DNA of 17,056 nucleotides, from positions 1 through 17,056 of the forward strand of contig DATBIK010000101.1 of assembly GCA_036556985.1 (NCBI GenBank), given 5' to 3'. Source of the stretch: JAPSGM01 sp036556985. Lineage in GTDB: Bacteria > Chloroflexota > Limnocylindria > QHBO01. The notes below the pieces were generated by a model. The model worked only from the letters and a program-made list of their open reading frames with translations, ran no database searches and was not told the DNA's origin. Position 1 is the stretch's first letter, and each line of letters starts with the position of its first letter. This document shows positions 6,290 to 15,117 of this stretch, piece after piece. The translations under genes were made by a program, and so were the position numbers.

Positions 6290-6574
6290 CTACTTCAGCG
6301 CCGACGAGCGCTCCGTGGCCTTCCCGTGGCCACGGTAATGCCGCGTCGGGGCGAACTCGCCCAGGCGATGGCCGACCATGTTCTCGGTGATGAAGACCGG
6401 CACGTGGCGACGGCCGTCGTGGACGGCGATCGTGTGCCCGATCATCTGCGGGAAGATCACGCTCGCCCGCGACCAGGTCTTCAGCACCTTCTTCTCGTTG
6501 CGCTTGTTCATGTCGTCGACACGGCCGAGCAGGCGCGCGTCGACAAATGGTCCCTTCTTGACGGAACGACTCAT
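6290..6574 (-). CDS. rpsS: 30S ribosomal protein S19
   Basis: S19 forms a complex with S13 in the 30S head and contacts the A-site finger of 23S rRNA. The 94-residue product matches the family throughout: MSRSVKKGPFVDARLL, then KTWSRASVIFPQMIGHTIAV, then HDGRRHVPVFITENMVGHRL, and GEFAPTRHYRGHG. The ATG has AGGAG 6 nt upstream, overlapping the rplB stop, and the gap to rplB is 9 nt. The stop TAG provides part of the ribosome site for rplV. Confidence 0.99.
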   Translation of the reverse strand: MSRSVKKGPFVDARLLGRVDDMNKRNEKKVLKTWSRASVIFPQMIGHTIAVHDGRRHVPVFITENMVGHRLGEFAPTRHYRGHGKATERSSALK

Positions 6575-6583
6575 CGAGCTCTC

Positions 6584-7414
6584 CTAACCCCGTCCGTAGC
6601 GACGTCGGACGATCATCTTTCCGGTCGTCTTGTTGCGGCGCGTGCGGAGGCCCATGGCGGGCTTGCCCCACGGCGTCTTGGGGGGCATGCCGGTCGGCGA
6701 CTTGCCCTCGCCACCGCCGTGCGGGTGGTCGTTCGGGTTCATCACCACGCCGCGCACCTGCGGGCGGCGGCCCATGTGGCGGCTGCGGCCGGCCTTGCCG
6801 ATCTTCTGGTTCTCGTGGTCGAGGTTGCTCACCTGGCCGACGGTGGCCATGCAGCTGGCGCGCACGCGCCGCACCTCACCGGAGGGCAGACGGATGGTCG
6901 CCATCTGGCCCTCCTTGGCGAGCAGCTGGGCGCTGCTCCCCGCGGAGCGGACGATCTGCCCGCCGCGCCCGGCGGTGAGCTCCACGTTGTGGACCTGCGT
7001 GCCGAGCGGCATGCGCGACAGCGGCAGCGCGTTGCCGACCCGCGCCTCGACATCCGGCCCGGACACGACGGTGTCGCCCACGCCCAGGCCGTGCGGCAGC
7101 AGGATGTAGCGCTTCTCGCCGTCCGCGTAGTGGAGCAGCGCGATCCGCGCCGAGCGGTTCGGGTCGTACTCGACCGTCGCGATGCGCGCCGGCACGCCGG
7201 TCTTGTCGCGCTTCCAGTCGATGACGCGGTACAGCCGCTTGTGGCCCGATCCGCGGTGACGGACGGTCAGCTTGCCCTGGCTGTTGCGACCGGCCTTCGA
7301 CACGAGCCGCTCGGTGAGCGGCTTGTGCGGCTGATCGGTGGTGACCTCCTCGAAGGTCGGCCGGGTCATCTGCCGCAGGCCGGGGCTGGTGGGTCGGTAG
7401 TTGCGGAGTGGCAT
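6584..7414 (-). CDS. rplB: 50S ribosomal protein L2
   Basis: L2 is a primary 23S rRNA-binding protein needed for subunit association and for peptidyl-transferase centre architecture. The 276-residue length is typical. Visible blocks are RNYRPTSPGLRQMTRP, the N-terminal OB-like segment KLTVRHRGSGHKRLYRVIDW, ATVEYDPNRSARIALLHYAD, the SH3-like domain LPLGTQVHNVEL-type segment (here MPLGTQVHNVELTAGRGGQ), and the C-terminal NPNDHPHGGGEGKSPTG containing the conserved histidine essential for function in E. coli. The ATG lies 5 nt after the rplW stop; a GAGG in the last rplW codons is rather distant, so coupling to rplW is likely. Confidence 0.99.
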   Translation of the reverse strand: MPLRNYRPTSPGLRQMTRPTFEEVTTDQPHKPLTERLVSKAGRNSQGKLTVRHRGSGHKRLYRVIDWKRDKTGVPARIATVEYDPNRSARIALLHYADGEKRYILLPHGLGVGDTVVSGPDVEARVGNALPLSRMPLGTQVHNVELTAGRGGQIVRSAGSSAQLLAKEGQMATIRLPSGEVRRVRASCMATVGQVSNLDHENQKIGKAGRSRHMGRRPQVRGVVMNPNDHPHGGGEGKSPTGMPPKTPWGKPAMGLRTRRNKTTGKMIVRRRYGRG

Positions 7415-7419
7415 GGTCG

Positions 7420-7716
7420 TTACACGGCCTCGAAGAGCTCGATGCGCTGGCCGGGGGCGAGGGTGACCACCGCCTTGCGCCAGCCGGACACGATGCCCAT
7501 CTGGCGGCGACCGCGACGCTTCTGCTTGGGCTTGACCGTGAGAACGCGGACACCGATCACGGTGACCTTGAACTCCGCCTCCACGGCCTGCTTGATCTGG
7601 AACTTGTTCGCCTCGCGGGCGACGGCGAACGTGTAGTTGTTGCGCTCTGTCTCGGCCACGCTCTTCTCGCTGATCACCGGCCGCAGGAGCACGTCATGAA
7701 TGCCGATGGCGGTCAC
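7420..7716 (-). CDS. rplW: 50S ribosomal protein L23
   Basis: L23 sits at the peptide exit and is the main contact for trigger factor and SRP. The 98-residue product has the family pattern DVLLRPVISEKSVAETERNN, YTFAVAREANKFQIKQAVE, the central VTVIGVRVLTVKPKQKRRGR loop and the C-terminal WRKAVVTLAPGQRIELFEAV. The start is GTG at 7716-7714, overlapping the rplD stop as GTGA (4 nt) and preceded by a near-perfect AGGAGGTG only 5 nt upstream. The frame is open further upstream, but that part lies inside rplD and encodes nothing L23-like. Confidence 0.98.
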   Translation of the reverse strand: MTAIGIHDVLLRPVISEKSVAETERNNYTFAVAREANKFQIKQAVEAEFKVTVIGVRVLTVKPKQKRRGRRQMGIVSGWRKAVVTLAPGQRIELFEAV

Positions 7717-8342
7717 GCGTACACCTCCTGCGCGCGCTCGAGCGCCTCGCGGGTGAAGACGACGGTATCGGCCTCGAGGAGGTCGACCACGTTCAGGCTG
7801 TCGGCCAGGATCACGCGCACCGCGCGCAGGTTGCGGCAGGAGCGCTCCACGACCTCGTCGCGGGCGGCGAGCACGACGAGCACCTTGCCCGCGGCGTCCC
7901 AGCCGACGAGCCGCTCGGCGAAGGCCCTGGTGCCCACCTTGTCGAGGTCGAAGCCCTCGACCACGCGCAGCGCGTCCTCGCCGGCCTTGGCCGTCAGGAC
8001 GGCGCGCAGCGCGGCGCGTCGCATCTTCGCGTTCATCTTCTGGTCGTAGCCGCGGGGATGCGGCCCGAAGACCACACCGCCGCCCGCCCACTGCGGCGCG
8101 CGCCGGCTCCCCTGCCGGGCGCGGCCGGTGCCCTTCTGGCGCCACGGCTTGCGGCCGCCGCCAGCGACCTCGGCCCGCGTCAGGGTGTCGGCCGTGCCGA
8201 GCCGGCGGTTCGCCATCTGGCGCACCACCGCCTGATGGACCAGGCCCTGGTTGATCGGCGCGGCGAAGAGCTCGTCGGAGAGCTCCACCTTGGCTCCCTT
8301 GGAGCCGTTGGCCTTCAGCATCGTCGTCTCGGCCATCGTCAC
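7713..8342 (-). CDS. rplD: 50S ribosomal protein L4
   Basis: L4 initiates 50S assembly and extends a loop into the exit tunnel; in E. coli it also represses the S10 operon. The 209-residue product has the N-terminal ELSDELFAAPINQGLVHQAV, the conserved tunnel loop GGGRKPWRQKGTGRARQGS followed by PQWAGGGVVFGPHPRGY, and the Rossmann-like C-terminal part ending SLNVVDLLEADTVVFTREAL. Two starts are plausible: GTG at 8342-8340, overlapping the rplC stop as GTGA, or ATG at 8336-8334 two codons later. A GAAGG at the end of rplC lies 4 nt from the GTG and 10 nt from the ATG, so it does not decide. The macrolide-contact loop looks wild type. Confidence 0.97.
   Translation of the reverse strand: MTMAETTMLKANGSKGAKVELSDELFAAPINQGLVHQAVVRQMANRRLGTADTLTRAEVAGGGRKPWRQKGTGRARQGSRRAPQWAGGGVVFGPHPRGYDQKMNAKMRRAALRAVLTAKAGEDALRVVEGFDLDKVGTRAFAERLVGWDAAGKVLVVLAARDEVVERSCRNLRAVRVILADSLNVVDLLEADTVVFTREALERAQEVYA
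7722..7729 (-). promoter_or_regulatory. Strong Shine-Dalgarno deciding the rplW GTG start
   Basis: The minus strand reads AGGAGGTG, an almost complete match to the anti-Shine-Dalgarno, 5 nt before the GTG at 7716-7714. It is embedded in the last codons of rplD. Confidence 0.75.
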
Positions 8343-8962
8343 TTCGCCTTCTGGATGAGCAGCAGGCCGTTCCGCGCGCCGGGGACCGCTCCCTTGACGA
8401 GGAGCAGGTTCCGCTCGGCGTCGACCTTGACGACCGTGAGCTTCTTCACCGTGACCCGCTCGTCTCCCATGTGGCCGCCCATGCGGGTGCCCTTGAAGAC
8501 GCGGCCCGGCGTGGTGCCGGCGCCGATGGATCCCGGTGCGCGGTAGTTGTTCGAGCCGTGCGTCTTCGGCCCGCGCTGGAAGTTGTGGCGTGCCACCGTT
8601 CCGGTGAAGCCGTGACCCTTGCTGACGCCGGTCACGTCCACGAGATCACCCGGCTCGAAGAGCGAGACGTCGAGGGACTGCCCGACCTCGTAGCCCTCGA
8701 CCGAGTCGACGCGGAACTCGCGCACGGCCGCCGGCTTCTGCTGGTCCTTGGCGAGGTCCTTGAACTGGCCGGCAACCGGCCTGGTCACGCGCCGCGCGGT
8801 GCCCGCGCCGAGCTGCAGGGCGGCATAGCCGTCCCGCTCCGGCGTGCGGAGCCGCGTGATGCTGTTCGGCGTCGCCTGGATGACGCTCACCGGGACGACC
8901 GTTCCGTCGTCGCCGAAGACGCGCGTCATGCCGAGCTTTCGCCCGATCAACCCTGCCGGCAC
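8339..8962 (-). CDS. rplC: 50S ribosomal protein L3
   Basis: L3 is one of the two initiator proteins of 50S assembly and reaches to the peptidyl-transferase centre. Conserved blocks are AGLIGRKLGMTRVFGDDG near the N-terminus and the L3 signature FTGTVARHNFQRGPKTHGS, then GSIGAGTTPGRVFKGTRMGG, with the C-terminal VKGAVPGARNGLL. I chose GTG at 8962-8960, giving 207 residues, the usual length; AAGGA lies 11 nt upstream. An ATG at 9019 would add 19 residues without family similarity and lies within the stem of a strong hairpin, so it is unlikely. A TTG at 8950 is another option. The 67-nt gap after rpsJ is one of the largest in the operon. Confidence 0.96.
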   Translation of the reverse strand: MPAGLIGRKLGMTRVFGDDGTVVPVSVIQATPNSITRLRTPERDGYAALQLGAGTARRVTRPVAGQFKDLAKDQQKPAAVREFRVDSVEGYEVGQSLDVSLFEPGDLVDVTGVSKGHGFTGTVARHNFQRGPKTHGSNNYRAPGSIGAGTTPGRVFKGTRMGGHMGDERVTVKKLTVVKVDAERNLLLVKGAVPGARNGLLLIQKAK

Positions 8963-8996
8963 TGTCTCTCTCGTCCTTCCCGTGATGGCGGAAGCT

Positions 8997-9025
8997 GGAC
9001 CGATGCCTTGCCGCGGCATCGGTCC
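8997..9025 (-). promoter_or_regulatory. 11-bp stem-loop between rpsJ and rplC
   Basis: Positions 8997-9007 (ggaccgatgcc) pair perfectly with 9015-9025 (ggcatcggtcc) around a 7-nt loop. In the mRNA the stem begins 4 nt after the rpsJ stop codon and ends 34 nt before the chosen rplC start. There is no following U-run, so it is not a classical intrinsic terminator. It could be an attenuator, an RNase processing or stability element, or a ribosomal-protein binding site; the sequence alone does not say which. Confidence 0.6.
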
Positions 9026-9029
9026 CGCT

Positions 9030-9338
9030 TCACATCTTGATCTCGATATCCACGCCTGCGGCCAGGCTCAGCCGCATGAGCGCATCCACCGTCTTCGTCG
9101 ACGGATCGATGATGTCGATCAGGCGCTTGTGCGTCCTGATCTCGAACTGCTCCCGCCCATCCTTGTGCACGAACGGCCCGCGGATGACGGTGTACTTCTC
9201 GATCCTGGTCGGCAGCGGCACCGGGCCGGCGATGGCTGCCCCGGTGCGCTGGGCGGTCTCCACGATCTGCTCGGCCGACTGGTCGAGCAGCTTGTGGTCG
9301 TAGGCCTTCAGCCGGATGCGGATGCGCTGCTTGGCCAT
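9030..9338 (-). CDS. rpsJ: 30S ribosomal protein S10
   Basis: S10 belongs to the 30S head and, as NusE, is also part of transcription antitermination complexes with NusB. The 102-residue product is family-typical: QRIRIRLKAYDHKLLDQSA, TAQRTGAAIAGPVPLPTR, YTVIRGPFVHKDGREQFEIR, THKRLIDIIDPSTKTVDALM and the ending AGVDIEIKM. The ATG lies 4 nt after the tuf stop; the best ribosome site is GAGGTG about 13 nt upstream in the last tuf codons, so coupling to tuf is likely. In E. coli rpsJ starts its own operon with an L4-binding leader; here the 4-nt gap leaves no room for one. Confidence 0.99.
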   Translation of the reverse strand: MAKQRIRIRLKAYDHKLLDQSAEQIVETAQRTGAAIAGPVPLPTRIEKYTVIRGPFVHKDGREQFEIRTHKRLIDIIDPSTKTVDALMRLSLAAGVDIEIKM

Positions 9339-9342
9339 GGCC

Positions 9343-10548
9343 TTAGCCGATCACCTCGGTGATCACGCCGGCACCCACGGTGTGGCCGCCCTCGCGGATC
9401 GCGAAGCGCTGACCCTGCTCGATGGCGATCGGGGTGATGAGCTCGACGTCGATGTTGACGTTGTCGCCCGGCATGATCATCTCCACGCCGGCCGGGAGCT
9501 TGATGGCTCCCGTCACGTCGGTCGTGCGCAGGTAGAACTGCGGACGGTAGCCGGCGTAGAACGGCGTGTGGCGGCCGCCCTCCTCCTTGGTGAGGACGAG
9601 GACCTCGGCCTTGAACTGGGTGCCGGGCTTCACGCTGCCCGGCTTGGCGAGCACCTGCCCGCGCTCGATTTCGTCGCGCTCGATGCCGCGCAGGAGGAGG
9701 CCGACGTTGTCGCCCGCCTCGCCGCGGTCGAGGGTCTTCTTGAACATCTCGACGCCGGTCACCACCAGCTGGCGCGGCTTGTCCTGGTGGATGCCCACCA
9801 GCTCCAGCGTGTCGCCGGTGTTGACGGTGCCGCGCTCGATCCGGCCGGTGGCCACCGTGCCGCGGCCCTTGATGCCGAACACGTCCTCGATCGGCATCAG
9901 GAACGGCTTGTCGATGTCGCGCTCCGGGGTGGGGATGTAGCTGTCGACCGCGTCCATCAGCTCCTTGATGGAGGCGTAGTCGGCGCTCTCCGGGTCCTCG
10001 CTGCTCGACTCGAGCGCCTTCAGCGCCGAGCCGCGGATGACCGGGATGTCGTCGCCGGGGAACTCGTACTTGCTGAGGAGCTCGCGCACCTCCATCTCGA
10101 CGAGGTCGACGAGCATCTCGTCGTCGACCATGTCGACCTTGTTCAGGTACACGACCAGCGACGGCACCTCCACCTGGCGGGCGAGCAGGATGTGCTCGCG
10201 CGTCTGGGGCATCGGGCCGTCCGCTGCGGACACGACCAGGATCGCGCCGTCCATCTGGGCGGCGCCGGTGATCATGTTCTTGATGTAGTCGGCATGGCCC
10301 GGGCAGTCGACGTGGGCGTAGTGCCGGTTGGCGGTCTGGTACTCGACGTGGGCGATCGCGATGGTGATGCCGCGCTGACGCTCCTCCGGAGCGTTGTCGA
10401 TCGAATCGAAGGCACGGAAGTCCGCACCGCCGCTCAGCGACAGGTACTTCGTGATCGCCGCGGTGAGGGTGGTCTTGCCGTGGTCGACATGACCGATGGT
10501 CCCGACGTTCACGTGCGGCTTGGATCGGTCGAACTTCTGCTTGGCCAT
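9343..10548 (-). CDS. tuf: Translation elongation factor Tu
   Basis: EF-Tu is the GTPase that carries aminoacyl-tRNA to the ribosomal A site. The 401-residue product has all G motifs: GHVDHGKT at 19-26, RGITI at 59-63 with the switch I threonine, DCPGH at 81-85 with the catalytic histidine, NKVD at 136-139 and SAL at 174-176. Domains 2 and 3 are complete (GRGTVATGRIERGTV, then HTPFYAGYRPQFYLRTTDV, and the ending AIREGGHTVGAGVITEVIG). The ATG has AAGGA 6 nt upstream. It is 37 nt downstream of fusA and 4 nt upstream of rpsJ, so it joins the str and S10 parts. Nothing indicates a resistance variant, though drug-contact residues were not checked exhaustively. Confidence 0.99.
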   Translation of the reverse strand: MAKQKFDRSKPHVNVGTIGHVDHGKTTLTAAITKYLSLSGGADFRAFDSIDNAPEERQRGITIAIAHVEYQTANRHYAHVDCPGHADYIKNMITGAAQMDGAILVVSAADGPMPQTREHILLARQVEVPSLVVYLNKVDMVDDEMLVDLVEMEVRELLSKYEFPGDDIPVIRGSALKALESSSEDPESADYASIKELMDAVDSYIPTPERDIDKPFLMPIEDVFGIKGRGTVATGRIERGTVNTGDTLELVGIHQDKPRQLVVTGVEMFKKTLDRGEAGDNVGLLLRGIERDEIERGQVLAKPGSVKPGTQFKAEVLVLTKEEGGRHTPFYAGYRPQFYLRTTDVTGAIKLPAGVEMIMPGDNVNIDVELITPIAIEQGQRFAIREGGHTVGAGVITEVIG

Positions 10549-10585
10549 GGTTGGTCCTTCGTCGCTCCTTCTTCGGTGGTGACGT

Positions 10586-12691
<2,106 letters not shown>

Positions 12692-12698
12692 GATCGGC

Positions 12699-13172
12699 CT
12701 ACCACTTGAAGTGGCTGAAGGCCTTGTTGGCCTCCGCCATCCGATGGGTGTCCTCGCGGCGCTTCACCGCCGCGCCGACGCCGTTGCTGGCGTCGATGAA
12801 CTCGGCAGCCAGCTTCTCGGCCATGCTGCGGCCGTTCCGCTTGCGCGCCGACTCGATGAGCCAGCGCATGCCGAGGCTGATGCGACGGTCGGCGCGGACC
12901 TCGACCGGGATCTGGTAGGTCGAGCCGCCGACGCGCTTCGGCTTCACCTCGATGAGCGGCATCGCATTGCGCAGGGCAAGCTCCATGACCTCGACCCCGG
13001 CGCGCCCGGCCTGCTGCTCGCAGCGGGCGATGGCGTCCTCGAGGATGCGCGAGGCGAGCTGGCGCTTCCCGCCGCGCATCAGCTTGTGGGTGAACTGGTC
13101 CATCGTCAGCGCGGTGCCGGCCAGCTGCTCCTGGTACTTCGTCTTGCGCGCGATGGTGGGTCGGCGAGGCAT
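12699..13172 (-). CDS. rpsG: 30S ribosomal protein S7
   Basis: S7 is the primary assembly protein of the 30S head and lies near the E site; in E. coli it represses the str operon. The 157-residue product starts MPRRPTIARKTKYQEQL and has the family blocks LMRGGKRQLASRILEDAI, VEVMELALRNAMPLIEVKPK, RVGGSTYQIPVEVRADRR, and RRISLGMRWLIESARKR, then KREDTHRMAEANKAFSHFKW-like ending (AEANKAFSHFKW). The ATG lies 4 nt after the rpsL stop, with only a G-rich stretch at the end of rpsL as a ribosome site. Confidence 0.99.
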   Translation of the reverse strand: MPRRPTIARKTKYQEQLAGTALTMDQFTHKLMRGGKRQLASRILEDAIARCEQQAGRAGVEVMELALRNAMPLIEVKPKRVGGSTYQIPVEVRADRRISLGMRWLIESARKRNGRSMAEKLAAEFIDASNGVGAAVKRREDTHRMAEANKAFSHFKW

Positions 13173-13176
13173 CGGT

Positions 13177-13599
13177 CTAGCCGCCCTTGCCCGGCGACTT
13201 CGCGCCGTACTTGCTGCGGCCCTGCTTGCGGTCGCGGACGCCGGCGGCGTCGAGCGTGCCGCGCACGATGTGGTACTTCACCGCCGGCAGGTCGCGGACC
13301 TTGCCGCCGCGCACGAGCACGACCGAGTGCTCCTGGAGGTTGTGGCCGATGCCGGGAATGTAGGCGGTCACCTCCATGCCGTTGACCAGCCGGACGCGGG
13401 CGACCTTCCGAAGGGCCGAGTTCGGCTTCTTCGGGGTGCGCGTCATGACCTGCAGGCAGACACCGCGCCGCTGCGGCGCGCCACGGCCCATGGAGCTGGT
13501 CTGCTCCAGGGTGTTCAGCGTGCGGCGCAGCGCCGGGGCCTTCACCTTCTTGCCTGCCGGCTTGCGGCCCTTGCGGACCAGCTGGCTGATCGTCGGCAA
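13177..13599 (-). CDS. rpsL: 30S ribosomal protein S12 with arginine at the Lys87-equivalent site
   Basis: S12 monitors codon-anticodon pairing in the decoding centre and is the classical streptomycin-resistance protein. The 140-residue product is the longer Gram-positive form, starting PTISQLVRKGRKPAGKKV, with TPKKPNSALRKVARVRLVNG (residues 55-74) and IPGIGHNLQEHSVVLVRGG. The Lys42-equivalent (PKKPN) is conserved. The second hot loop reads GGKVRDLPAVKYH where E. coli reads GGRVKDLPGVRYH, so residue 102 (codon CGC at 13296-13294) is Arg at the Lys87-equivalent position, and Ala106 replaces Gly91. The aspartate target of methylthiolation (Asp103 here) is kept. The start is TTG at 13599-13597, giving the family N-terminus, with GAGG 7 nt upstream. 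It is the first gene after the promoter. Confidence 0.98.
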   Translation of the reverse strand: MPTISQLVRKGRKPAGKKVKAPALRRTLNTLEQTSSMGRGAPQRRGVCLQVMTRTPKKPNSALRKVARVRLVNGMEVTAYIPGIGHNLQEHSVVLVRGGKVRDLPAVKYHIVRGTLDAAGVRDRKQGRSKYGAKSPGKGG

Positions 13600-13748
13600 C
13601 CGAGAACCTCGCGTTCGTTCGCTGTGTTGACTGCTCGATGGTTCGCGTCCCGCCGGGCACACGGCGACCCCACGGCGGGCCACTGTTGAGCTCAGCGGAG
13701 GGTGCCCGGAAGGGCACACGCGAAGGCGTCCCGAAGCCGGGACACCGA
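13600..13748 (-). promoter_or_regulatory. Structured 5' leader of the rpsL operon mRNA
   Basis: About 149 nt separate the predicted transcription start (near 13748) from the rpsL TTG. Three stems are visible: 13728-13733 with 13738-13743 (gtcccg/cgggac, 4-nt loop), 13702-13707 with 13712-13717 (gtgccc/gggcac, 4-nt loop), and 13649-13655 with 13673-13679 (cccgccg/cggcggg, 17-nt loop; a 5-bp inner alternative pairs 13651-13655 with 13662-13666). The first two stems are imperfect tandem copies of one another (13728-13753 and 13702-13728), each preceded in the mRNA by CGCCTTCG. The word gggcacacg recurs at 13655-13663 and 13712-13720. None has a U-run. This looks like a regulatory or stabilising leader, possibly a ribosomal-protein binding site; function is inferred. 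Confidence 0.5.
13607..13610 (-). promoter_or_regulatory. Shine-Dalgarno supporting the TTG start of rpsL
   Basis: The minus strand reads GCGAGG ending here, with 7 nt to the TTG at 13599-13597. No ATG or GTG in the right place gives the conserved PTISQLVRK N-terminus. Confidence 0.65.
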
Positions 13749-13754
13749 AGGCGG

Positions 13755-13784
13755 AGTATACGGTTCGCGCCGATCGAGTGTCAA
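13755..13784 (-). promoter_or_regulatory. Sigma-70-type promoter of the str-S10-spc operon
   Basis: On the minus strand a perfect -35 box TTGACA (13784-13779) is followed after 18 nt by the -10 box TATACT (13760-13755), one mismatch from consensus. The predicted start is near 13748. In such G+C-rich DNA this pair stands out strongly, and it faces the ribosomal operon. No comparable promoter was seen further downstream, so it may drive all 24 genes from rpsL to rplO and beyond. Confidence 0.85.
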
Positions 13785-13824
13785 CCGAGCGGCGCCTGGC
13801 GGGCGAGGCTGGCAGACTGCGCGG

Positions 13825-15096
13825 ATGGAGCCCCGATCCGACCCGGCCCGGCGCGTCGAGCTGACCTACCTGGCGCTCACACTGCTGACGACGCTGGCCT
13901 CGTCGTTCATCTGGGGCATCAACACGATCTTCCTGCTCGACGCCGGCCTGACGAACGTCGAGGCCTTCGCGGCGAACGCGTTCTTCACCGCCGGCATGGT
14001 CATCTTCGAGGTCCCCACCGGGGTGGTGGCCGACACCCGCGGCCGGCGCTTCTCGTACGTGCTCGGCACGCTCACCCTGTTCGCGTCGACGCTGCTCTAC
14101 CTGTTCATGTGGCAGGTCAGCGCGCCGTTCTGGGGCTGGGCCCTCGCCTCGATCCTGCTCGGGCTGGGGTTCACCTTCTTCTCCGGCGCCACGGAGGCCT
14201 GGCTCGTGGACGCGCTGACCGCAACCGGCTTCACCGGCCACCTCGAGCACGTCTTCGGGCGCGCCCAGTCGGTGGGTGGCGCGGCGATGCTCGTCGGCTC
14301 GGTGGCCGGCGGAGTGGTGGCCCAGGTCACCGACCTCGGCGTGCCCTACCTGCTCCGCGCCGGGCTGCTCGGCGTGGCGGCCATCGTGGCGCTGCGCTAC
14401 ATGGTCGACCTGGGGTTCACACCGCGGCGCGACCTGGGGCCGGTGGCCGCGGTGCGCGAGGTCGTCCGCGGCTCGGTGGACGGCGGCTTCCGCAACCCGC
14501 CCGTGCGCTGGCTCATGCTCGCCGCGCCGTTCACCGCGGGCACCGGCATCTACGTCTTCTACGCGGCGCAGCCCTACCTGCTCGAGCTGTTCGGTGACCC
14601 GAACGCCTACAGCATCGCCGGCCTGGCGGCCGCCATCTTCGCCGGCGTCCAGATCGCCGGCGGGCTGCTCGTCCCCTACACCCGTCGCCTCTTCCGGCGC
14701 CGGACCGATGCCGTCCTCGTCTCCGTCCTGGCCGGCATCCTCCTGGTGGCCCTCCTGGGGCTGACCTCGAGCTTCGTGGTCGCCATCGTGGCACTGGCAG
14801 CGTGGTCGTTCATCAACGCCGTGGCCCGGCCGATGCGCGCCGCCTACCTGAACGGCATCGTGCCGTCCGAGCAACGCGCCACGGTCCTCTCCTTCGACTC
14901 GCTCATGGCCTCGGCCGGAGGCGTCGTGGCCCAGCCGGCGCTCGGCCGGGTGGCGGACATCGGCGGCTACGGCGCCTCCTACCTGGTGACGGCCGCGATC
15001 AACGTCCTGGGCATCCCGTTCGTCCTGCTCGCGCGCCGTGAGCGCGCGGCCTCCGACCCCATCCTCCCCGAGGAGCCGCGCGCTCCGGCCGCCTGA
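13825..15096 (+). CDS. Major facilitator superfamily transporter, 12 helices, substrate unknown
   Basis: A 423-residue integral membrane protein of the MFS class, probably a proton-driven exporter of the drug-efflux kind; the substrate cannot be read from the sequence. Helix 1 is about residues 13-38, helix 2 about 46-66, and the MFS motif A follows as GVVADTRGRR (66-75). Further visible blocks are SGATEAWLVDAL (120-131), a central hydrophilic loop about 195-227, and in the second half QRATVLSFDSLMASAGG (350-366) before QPALGRVAD. The ATG at 13825 is chosen because the frame upstream of it runs through the promoter and leader of the rpsL operon and encodes no membrane-like sequence. There is no good Shine-Dalgarno (GAGG is about 16 nt away), so a leaderless message is possible. 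The gene is divergent from rpsL and convergent with rpoC. Confidence 0.9.
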   Translation: MEPRSDPARRVELTYLALTLLTTLASSFIWGINTIFLLDAGLTNVEAFAANAFFTAGMVIFEVPTGVVADTRGRRFSYVLGTLTLFASTLLYLFMWQVSAPFWGWALASILLGLGFTFFSGATEAWLVDALTATGFTGHLEHVFGRAQSVGGAAMLVGSVAGGVVAQVTDLGVPYLLRAGLLGVAAIVALRYMVDLGFTPRRDLGPVAAVREVVRGSVDGGFRNPPVRWLMLAAPFTAGTGIYVFYAAQPYLLELFGDPNAYSIAGLAAAIFAGVQIAGGLLVPYTRRLFRRRTDAVLVSVLAGILLVALLGLTSSFVVAIVALAAWSFINAVARPMRAAYLNGIVPSEQRATVLSFDSLMASAGGVVAQPALGRVADIGGYGASYLVTAAINVLGIPFVLLARRERAASDPILPEEPRAPAA

Positions 15097-15117
15097 GGAA
15101 GAGTTGCCGGACATGAC

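Noticed and set aside
4352..7636. A plus-strand open frame of over 1000 codons, antisense to rpmC through rplW
   Set aside because: It is a shadow of high-G+C codon use in genes on the other strand: the product is Arg/Leu/His/Ala-rich and resembles no family, and the minus strand has complete, well-recognised ribosomal proteins throughout.
8963..9019. ATG at 9019 as the start of rplC
   Set aside because: It adds 19 residues with no L3 similarity, has a poor ribosome site and lies within an 11-bp stem. GTG at 8962 gives the normal L3 length.
13627..13650. TTGACT on the plus strand as a promoter for the MFS gene
   Set aside because: No -10-like sequence follows at suitable spacing; the MFS promoter remains unidentified.
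13702..13824. A longer MFS start at ATG 13702
   Set aside because: The extra 41 residues are hydrophilic, read through the leader and promoter of the divergent operon, and do not resemble an MFS N-terminus.
13177..15114. A 645-codon minus-strand frame running from the MFS region into rpsL, seeming to give S12 a huge N-terminal extension
   Set aside because: The upstream part is antisense to the MFS gene and crosses the TTGACA/TATACT promoter; S12 family start and Shine-Dalgarno point to TTG at 13599.
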